This document shows, piece by piece, positions 55,935 to 64,000 of a stretch of DNA of 64,000 nt. The notes under the pieces are model-generated. The model was not told the origin of the DNA. It was given only the letters and a program-made list of their open reading frames with translations, and did no database searches. The stretch is taken from the NCBI GenBank assembly GCA_021234155.1, contig JAJEKV010000014.1:13125836-13189835 (forward strand), in the 5' to 3' direction. Both the position numbers and the translations under genes were made by a program. The DNA is from Isoetes taiwanensis. Its lineage: Eukaryota > Streptophyta > Lycopodiopsida > Isoetales > Isoetaceae. Positions within the stretch are counted from its first letter, which is position 1, and each line of letters begins with the position of its first letter.

Positions 55935-57369
55935 CAGCGTGGGCCCAGTTTAAAAGCATGTTGTGCCGCGAAGCATTTGTTTGAACCGAGCCAGCGAGAG
56001 CTTGGCACGAATCGCTGAAATAGATGATGATGTCGACATATATAGACAGAGAATATTGACGTGTGCCCAAGCCATTCAAGCCAGCAACAGCTGGCGTAAT
56101 CCTGGACGGCGGCTCCATCTGACATCCCGAAATTAAAGAATCGGAAATTCGTTTCCGCCATGCCATACTTCGGCAGCTGCAATTTGCCGGAAAATTTTTG
56201 ACGAACCGTAATCTCACCAACTTTTGACCGAGTGATCCTGACGGGCAAAAGTCCGGACATGACAGAAATGCCCAATACTTAACTGCTATGATCAATCCGA
56301 CACAATTGAAGTGGAAAATAGGCACCATATTTAGATGTCTGTGACAAAAAGCAATTGAATAATGCTCGCATTACAGTAAACAGTATTCCATAATTGATTA
56401 GCAACAAATGACTTGCCTTATACATTTAGGCATATCGCGTATTTTCTTATTCCGGTGTGCGCCTCGTCAGCTGATTGTTAACATAATTAACGTGCGAAAG
56501 AACTGTGCATTAGCAAGTAAAGTAATGGCGTACGATGAGCAAGCTCATTGTCTGTCACGATGCTTTAACAGCTCTTTTCTGGCGGTTTGGCTCGAAGCAT
56601 AATATGATATTGACCATAACAAATCTATGGCGCACAGCCATGGCGGCTGAAATGGAGGCAATGCTGTACGATCTTTTCATTGACTTTGAACCCATGCGAA
56701 ATTCAAACATGGAAATAATTTCTAAATTGACACAGTATTATTTTATCGACCAACAGCGAATTACTATCCAATAGTACTGAATCTCTTGGCATTTCAATCT
56801 TCGATGGAGATTGATCGTAACTTTCAAGGTAACCACGAAGTCGATAATGATTCGCTTTTAAACAGTAGAAACTTGAAGGTGGTTGACGGATGCGATACGC
56901 TGACGGGCAAAATATGCGCCTGCTGGCGAAACCTGCTTGACGATTGAAATGAGAAGCAGATGATATGGACCATATATGCGACGTTGCTTGGCCTGCATGT
57001 AATAGATTCTGCGCACGCACCGGTATCATCATAACTGAATCTTGACATATTTGAGGTTCGATGACTAACTCATAGTCACAAGCAAACCTCTCCCCGCGAA
57101 ATCTTAAAAGCGAAATCACTGAATTAACGAGATGCATTTACGCGATCACGTGGCGACATTTGGTGAACCGACTTGGGAACAGAAGTTGTTATCACCTGAC
57201 TAACTACATGATGACTATTTGCTCAACCCTTAATTCTATTTCAATAACGAAAATACATGAGTGGCTTTATGGTGAACCGTGCTAAGATGACGCACGACGC
57301 AATATGTTATCCGCAGATATGGGCGGTACTGGAAGCATATAATCGTCAGATCACTATAACTCTTCCCTT
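55935..57369 (-). repeat. Mirror image of the GH1 pseudogene
   Basis: Begins after TATTATATTGCTGGCTG (55899, rc of about 20720) and ends at CTTCCCTTTAAAATAG (about 57362, rc of about 18940). Only short fragments such as the repeated GTGTGCCCAAGCCATTCAAGC region remain recognisable. Confidence 0.8.
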
Positions 57370-57399
57370 TAAAATAGCTTTTCGACACTTTTATTTTCA

Positions 57400-59905
57400 G
57401 AAGTCATTTATAGACATGTCATACAAAAATAGTTTTTCCACTACTTTAATATAGACATGTCTTGTGGGTAGGAACATGTCTTATATTACTTGATTTTCCC
57501 ACTAAGCAGAAATACGACATGTCTATTATAAGAAACAATTTTTATAAAGCCGCAAAAAATATGAAATCACGAACATTTTAGATAAATCTATGTCATAAAT
57601 TTAACGGTAGCTGTGACCGCTTGCCGGCACATCCCTTTAGGTAAATAACTGAGCATTTTCCTCGGCAACCCAGCATTCTCGGCACCGACGTCTCATTTTG
57701 GTGTGCACTTCTGCACCTGGTCGCTGATATTTACTGCCTCATTTCCTTCTGGCTCGCGACGCCAGCTGTCAAATAACTTCATTGTATGATGCATGGTGCT
57801 CGTCGCCATGCGGCAACTTACGACCATTGACACGTAGCAGATGTGATATACGGCAATATCGCGGTCGTGGCACAATAGCGAAAGCTGGATTCACAATCGT
57901 TCTGGTGCCATTTGAATGAACCAGTGTTTCATGATCGCGAATCCAGTACTTTGTTAATAAATGGTCAACAACCCAGAAACCTTGTGAGTATGCAGCGGCA
58001 TCACCAGCAATATTCTTCATTTTCATTTGAGTAATAGCATTTGTTCTTTGCATTAGAGCAATCATCGTAGCCCGCAATATCATAATCCCCATATCCAGCA
58101 TGCAGAGCCAGCCAACTGGCGAAACATCCAAATAGAATCACTTTCTATAATAGTATATGTCGGTGGAGAACGTGATGAAGACGCCTCTGCCCCAGTATTG
58201 AGAATACCTGCCTCATATCGTATGCTCTTCATTATTTACGTGGCCAATGCAATCCCGCGATACTGAATCTCTCATTTTATCTTGATGGCTTCGACTACTT
58301 TTATCTATGAACGGTGTGGTGTAACTGCAGCAAAGTGCGCCGCATGATACGGTGACCGGCAATCATGTCGATGCAGTAACGGCCTTTTGTTTAGCTATTG
58401 CCGTTAGCATGTTATTTTCAATGAGCGGGTGCAAAATAACAAACCCATTGGACTGCTCTGAATTCACTGATGACATTCACAATAAGATTATTGGCTGCAT
58501 TTGATAGTATTTATCGCCAGAAGAGCAGCAGTTTATGGCAACAGGCCTTTCCCCTCATGAAAGGGCATGTAACTCAGCATGCATCTTTCATTTACTGACC
58601 TGTTGTGCATCGCAAACTTCAACAACGTAACGTAGTGTAGGCGCGAAGAACTTCTGCCGCCAGATTGAATCCATGCCAGGATATGACCTAGCATGCAATA
58701 CATGACAGAAGAATGACTGAATTTAAACAAAAATAAAATTCACAGTGAAAGACAGACTGACACAGTATGCATTCGACCAGAAATAGAACAAGTGAAGCGG
58801 GCGCAATGAAAACAACAGAAAGCAAATAACCGCCTTTCGACTGCATTGATTTGACAGCGGGAAAGAACACAGTTTAAAGTGAGCGCTATGGTGCTATGCC
58901 CAGTATCACTTTTCAGCACTCAGCACCACTGCCAGAAAGGCGAGATTCATCAGCGAACGCTACCGCTTATTCGATCATTCTTTGACCAGCGAAAACAACA
59001 CCGACATTTTTCGCGCGAACTGGGACTAACGTCGGTGTCCCCGTCCTCTTTGTCGTGAATATTCAGCAGCGCCACTCTCCGCCCCTATTGTCTCAACAAT
59101 ATCCTCCTCACTAAATTACCTTAATGTGTTAGCGTACTGAAAATATGTACAACAAGCATTTTCATATGACGATGTGGAGCCATCTGCACTTCAGATAAGA
59201 TTACTGCGGACCCGGTACGATAACTTTATCGACATGGTCTCGCCAGCTGCTGCCCGCTGCTTTACGCATCTTCATTGTATCAACATCGAAGTGCGAGCAG
59301 CGTGACACTAGCGCGAAGCCATTTTTGCCAAATACGGCGCCAATAAATTCGCGTACGGCGACAAAATGAACGGCTTGCAATTGTCTTTGACATTGCCTCA
59401 CTTTTGCGTGCTGACAGTGCTGTGGCGACTCTAACAACTCACTTGATTTCTTTGACGAGCACAGAGGTAATTTCAGCAATGTTTGACAGCTTTCTGATAT
59501 ATATGAGACAGAGACAGAACTATATGGGAGGATATTCACAAACCATTGCATCCAGTAGCATTTGAATAAAATCCCCACAGAAACCCCCTTTGGTTTGGGT
59601 GCATATTCTGCGGGGAACAGGGCGCGGAAGGCGTGGAATCAGGCATATTCCATTCCTTGATCACAGAACGTACAATGATCTGCCCATCGCCATATTGGTA
59701 TGCAAACCACTGCCAAGATTTTGATGAATATAGCAATAGTGTTAATTTTATAAATTGACATTGAAAGTTTTCAAGCTCGCTACTTATAACCGTGTCGATA
59801 TACACCCAAACAAAAGCCAATTTCGTTTAAATGCGTGAATCACCGATGATTTGTGTTAACGCTATTAATGGTTATTGAAAGAGTAAGGCCGCCGGGCCCT
59901 AACCA
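57400..59905 (-). repeat. Mirror image of the Harbinger element
   Basis: The ACATGT palindrome cluster is mirrored at about 57411-57520, the transposase at about 57590-58700, and the inverted-repeat arms (CCCCCTTTGGTTTGGGTGCATATTC) at about 59585-59610 with the second arm near 59803-59880. GGGCCCTAACC at about 59894 mirrors the left element end. Confidence 0.82.
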
Positions 59906-62900
59906 CGACATTGCTTTAAGCCATTGCGCCTCAAGCATGCCTGTATAAAGAACTTTTGTGTATAATTGCTCATTGTCTTTATGGTAACTCAGCATGTGCG
60001 GCCAGCGAGCATTATCTTATATGCAAAAAGAAAATATGTATGCAATCATAGACATATTACAAGCGGTTCAACATCATGATTATACTACAACGCTTATCGG
60101 CATGAGGCTTTTATCTTTTTCGAAAGAAGACGGTATTGAAAGCGACTGATGCAACGACTGAGGTAACGAAACACGTCGCATTGATTTGAATCATTTGTTG
60201 GAAATGTGCATCATACCTAAATATGCGATAAAATTCCGTAGGTCCGTTCATTAAAACTGCCAAAGTTCACCACATGGTGGCGTGGAGAGTGCAAGCGTAA
60301 CAGCGGCAAAGCGAATTTTGAATTCTCGACTATTTTGCAAGCAAATAATATAGTACAATTCTCGAGGATATAACTTTTGCAACAAATAATGCCAGATGCG
60401 ATGCGCGACGCCGACTGAAAATACGCCCTCGACAGCAGAATCACCGAAGGTGGTAGCATGAAATGAATTTGAATTGCTTAGCGACTGGCGTTATTCAACC
60501 ATAAAACACTTACCTTAAATTCTCGGCGCGCAAAATCACGTCAGGCGACACTGGAAGCGGTGAGCAGGCACATGGGCTGAGAATGAGAGATGAGCTATTC
60601 ATATTGATTGATCTTATATTTCGGAATTTCAGGCTGGCATCTGACCTACAATGGAATTATGACAACATCTCTGTCTGAAAGCGACTGACTGTTTCAGGCG
60701 TCGGCAGCAGGCAGTCAGGCTGAAGGCAAATAATGGCACATGACAGAGATGTGAGAATATTGACTTCTTTCCAGAGCTTCGGAATAACAAAGATGAACTC
60801 TTTTTATCGCGGCGTCGCTACGGACGGCATTCGGCTGAACTTCTTAATCGGCAACGAGCTGAAGGCCTGTTGTTATGCGGTGTTCACCACTAAAGTATAG
60901 CAGTCAGCCGGTACGACCCGTCAAAAGATCGAAATGCGAAGGTTTGGTCTTTAATCATCTTGCCGCTGAAATGCGCGGGCCATTTACCTGTGCTTGAAAT
61001 AACAAAGCTCTGCAGGCAATGCTGGAAGTAGACGAGCTGATATAACGTTGCGTGTTACGGTAAAGCAAGAGCCGAAGGCATTGCTGCCCCTGGAAATGAG
61101 ACGACGAACGATGTTGCGCAACGGCGACCCGCGGTTGCTGCGATGGCCGCCATTCGAGAAGGCGGGAACAGGCGTAAATGTGAAACACAAACCCACAGAA
61201 TGAAAGAATAGAAGCATATTGGTAAACCAATGAGCCATAAAGCAGGAACACCTAATATACGATGACCAGTTCCCCATGCAATGCGGCACCGGCGCTGAAA
61301 CTTTCATGAAAAATGGTATAAAACTCTTAAGCAACACCGTTATTATGCTTAATTTGGAAAACTGGAGTGGCGATAGGCGAAGAGGCCCATTTCTTGATAT
61401 TCGAAGTACTTCAGAGGCCTGGTGAGCATGTGAAAACCATCAAACTTTATCGGAAATCGACCGTAATGCGAATAAAATAAGAAAGTAGATCATGGTGGTG
61501 GCAACAAAGCCAGATTGCGCAGCAAAACAACATAACGTATTTACATGACGATAATTCATGGCCTATGCCAAGTTTTTCGGCGTCATGGAACTGCATGAGT
61601 TACAGAGATTTTAAATGACTATGCTGGGGTACACATGAGGAGTTACGGGATTTTTCCGGAAATGACAATATCAGGGATTTTTTACATGAAGGAGTTACAG
61701 ATTTCGAAATGATTACCATTGAATAAATGTTGAGCATGTGAATAGAAACGAACAAGCAAGCAACTGCGGCGTATCGCTTGTGGAAGGTTTACGGTTAATA
61801 TAAGGAGGTGGAGATTTAAGCATATATTGCCTCATTTAGTCAATGTATTACCTTATATTTTGTAACAAAATAATGAAAATTATAACAAATTAAACGATTA
61901 CTCGCAGTTGCGCGATCTAACACAGGGAAGGCAAAATACTCGACACACAATGGTAAGTGACAATTCATATTTTGACAGTACACGAAAGCCAGAAGACCAG
62001 CCAACATGCAAACTGGTAAAATGACCGGTAAATTTCGCCTTTACCATTTGAATTCATTTGTAAGCTGGCACCGATATTAGTAAAATGAATACGGTAGAGA
62101 TTTGCATATACAGATTCATTTAGATTAAACAACGGTGATAACCCACTGCACGGTATGCGGTTTATTATAGCCTTGCCAAAATAACGGCGCAGCATGAAGC
62201 AACAAAATTTCGCGACTTCATAACGAACTATGGCCGAGCCGACCTAAAATTTGATTAAGTAAAGCATGATTTATGACATTCAGTAGCTAGAATACTGTAT
62301 ATTCTCAAGGCATCGAAAGTTGTCCCGAGCTCCCAGAGTCTGGGATTGGGACTGTGCATGGGCTGAAATTGTCCCGGCCGTCGCCCACGGGACACAGCTG
62401 GCGGGCTCGAAGCCGGTACTTCGGGAATGCAAGTGCTTCGCCGACGTTTAAACGACTCCGGCTAGTGGACATGGCCGCCGCATAAACTCCATCCAGAAAT
62501 ATGCGACACCTTGCTCCGGTAGACCGACACGATGCAAATCTTTAGAAGAGGAACTTGATGTCTGGCCTCATGGCTTCCCTGCCGACTGACTGGGTCCCAG
62601 CGAGCCAGGTCACAGTCTGTCAACTGCCTTGACAGAATATTTTGGCAAGAGCTCTGCGACAGCTTCCGGTCATGTGCTTAATATTGAGGGGAGTTTTGCC
62701 TGGTAAACACTCGTAACTGTTGAACTATGACTATTACGATGAGGAAGGACGAGATTTTTATGCAATATTTACATTAACCATATTTTTTGGAAGCCACCAG
62801 AACATCATATCATATGGCCAGTCAATCGCGCCCCATGAAAGAGCCCGGTAAAACCTCCAGGCAATGAATGTGTTGGGGCGCGGTAGCAGTTTGGCAATTT

Positions 62901-63807
62901 TTCAGCGCGGAGATTGGCTGGAGACAGATATTGTGATTGTCTTATTTTATGTTTACCGGCTATGAATGATGGTGCTATAATGATGGTCTCTTTTATTCCT
63001 CTTTGTATATGGGTAAAAAGGGATAGGCAAGGCCATCACAGAAACCAGAGATGTTCCTGGTGAAACAACAGAAGCCCGTGCGGCACGTGCACAGAGACTG
63101 CCGTTACGGCGTGGTTAAATGCTGAACACAGCAGTGAGGCGAACGCCGCGTTAACTGCTGACTCCCCTACGTGTGCTGGAAGCATAGTCGCTGGCTATCT
63201 TTGAGGATATAGACCGACACCTGGTAGCAGCGTGCTATAGGCGTCGAACTGGCGACAGGTGATGGCAGTGCGGTCTTTGCGCCAGGCATTATCTCAGCAC
63301 CCGTAAGAATTGAGGCCAGCACGGAGAGGCCATCCATTTCTGCGTGAGCATCTTCAGCACCAGGTAATCTCGCCAGGGCGAATCCGGGCCGTGGCCGAGC
63401 TGACGCGCCGCCATGATTGATCTAGCACGAAGGTATTTTGCGGAAAGGTAGATAGTACACCTAGCCGTATTCTATGCGACCAATGCCCTTGTAATACGTT
63501 ATAAGAGCCTGACTGTCGTCATTTCCGGTAACCCTATGGTGCATTTCCTTTGTTGCGTTATTATTGTTATTGCATTGCAGGCAATGTATACGGCTGCTTA
63601 TTGCGATGATTACGCCAGGTAATGCCATATCAGATGAGTTGCCATTGACGATGATGAGCCACCGCCGTGATGTGTATTATTTGTGGCATGGTTGCCGGTG
63701 CTTAATATGCCGTAGCCGTACTTTCGCTATATAATTCCCCGCCAGAAATGAGACGAGCGCCTGGGTGTCTTCACGGACGCTTGTATCTGTGGTCAGAAGT
63801 CGACGAT
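59906..63807. repeat. Mirror image of about 11130-15890
   Basis: Anchors include ATATGGGTAAAAAGGGATAG at about 63008 (rc of about 12085-12105), GAGATGTTCCT at about 63048 and GCATGGTTGCCGGTGCTTAATATG near 63686 (rc of about 11245-11268). The repeats of the 13-kb region are too degraded to recognise one by one. Confidence 0.8.
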
Positions 63808-64000
63808 TGCTGGTTATGGAGGCTTTCGACCAGCGCGAGCGACCGGTAACTGTGGACTTTAGCATCAGGTGTGAAGACAGCGAATAATGAAGAAGCGAGG
63901 CATAACCGGCAATGGCATCTTATGTGGGGCTTCAAATAATATGCTTGATATTATGGCTAAGTAGAATGAAGAGCACGGTAACGAAAGCGCTGACCAGCAT
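63808..64000 (+). repeat. Mirror image of part of the TR-GAG 5' LTR
   Basis: TGCTGGTTATGGAGG at 63808 corresponds to the LTR start TGATATGGTTATGGAG (rc of 11129). GGCAATGGCATCTTATG and GATATTATGGCTAAG follow, and the window ends at CCAGCAT, equal to rc of about 10894. The mirror therefore includes this recent insertion. Confidence 0.82.

Larger units (their letters stand above)
40215..64000 (-). repeat. Error-rich inverted copy (mirror) of about 10894-40074
   Basis: The whole right part is the reverse complement of the left part in unbroken order. Exact anchors: 40215-40228 = rc of 40061-40074; 40375-40398 = rc of 39870-39893 (24 bp); 54444-54480 = rc of 22408-22444 (37 bp, the His run); about 63010 = rc of about 12090; about 63950 = rc of about 10975. 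Differences are dense substitutions, lost homopolymer bases and short deletions spread equally over exon, intron and transposon. The copy is 23.8 kb against 29.2 kb. No reading frame of the left survives. I interpret it as raw low-accuracy read sequence from the opposite strand, not a biological duplication. No gene should be called here. Confidence 0.93.

Noticed and set aside
40200-63900. Many open frames of 60-154 codons right of the gap, for example 53888-54340 (-), 55864-56328 (-) and 57769-58131 (-)
   Set aside because: They lie in the degraded mirror. None keeps a domain, and each overlaps the inverted image of a known left feature read in noise.
40177-64000. Horizontal transfer or bacterial contamination, suggested by the shift to GCG/CGG-type words
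   Set aside because: Collinear anchors show the same plant locus throughout. The shift in word use is more simply base-calling noise.

Overview
The window is nuclear DNA of a seed plant, most likely an angiosperm. Evidence: small GT-AG introns, an EUL-domain lectin gene, a plant-type family-1 beta-glucosidase relic, and plant lineages of Ty3/gypsy, LINE, PIF/Harbinger and hAT elements. I see no bacterial or viral genome features and no CRISPR.

Left part (1-40076), good-quality sequence. 1-4420: wreckage of three Ty3/gypsy elements (a protease scrap, an old 1.9-kb LTR with PBS and broken gag, and a chromovirus 3' end with chromodomain beside an RNase H scrap). 5761-7187: a 5'-truncated LINE with poly-A. 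About 7400-7570: a tRNA-derived SINE-like unit. 8138-11129: a young gag-only LTR element (TR-GAG type) with near-identical LTRs and a perfect TSD, sitting inside an older LTR. 12-15.9 kb: anonymous repeats. 15897-about 18925: a decayed PIF/Harbinger element. 18940-20686: GH1 beta-glucosidase pseudogene (+). 21088-22679: an apparently intact EULS3-like lectin gene (-), the only ordinary host gene I trust. 23984-38718: a hAT transposon with an 8-bp TSD whose transposase-like gene is split by an 11.4-kb Ty3/gypsy element (26009-37401, 5-bp TSD). One LTR of that gypsy element later received a 406-bp tandem duplication and a small poly-A retroposon.

Centre (40077-40176): exactly 100 N, a conventional scaffold gap of unspecified size.

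Right part (about 40215-64000): this is not new sequence. It is the reverse complement of about 10894-40074 in the same order, with heavy random substitution, homopolymer loss and about 18 percent net shortening. It even contains the TSD-flanked retroposon and the TR-GAG insertion junction that are private to this locus. I interpret it as an uncorrected fold-back (opposite-strand) long read, or a raw-read contig, scaffolded head-to-head onto the polished contig. ORFs on the right are noise and should not be annotated.

I did not find a convincing undescribed biological system. The most informative results are the mirror, the three-level nesting of transposons with target-site duplications, and an unusual domain order in the gypsy element (a second RNase H upstream of reverse transcriptase).
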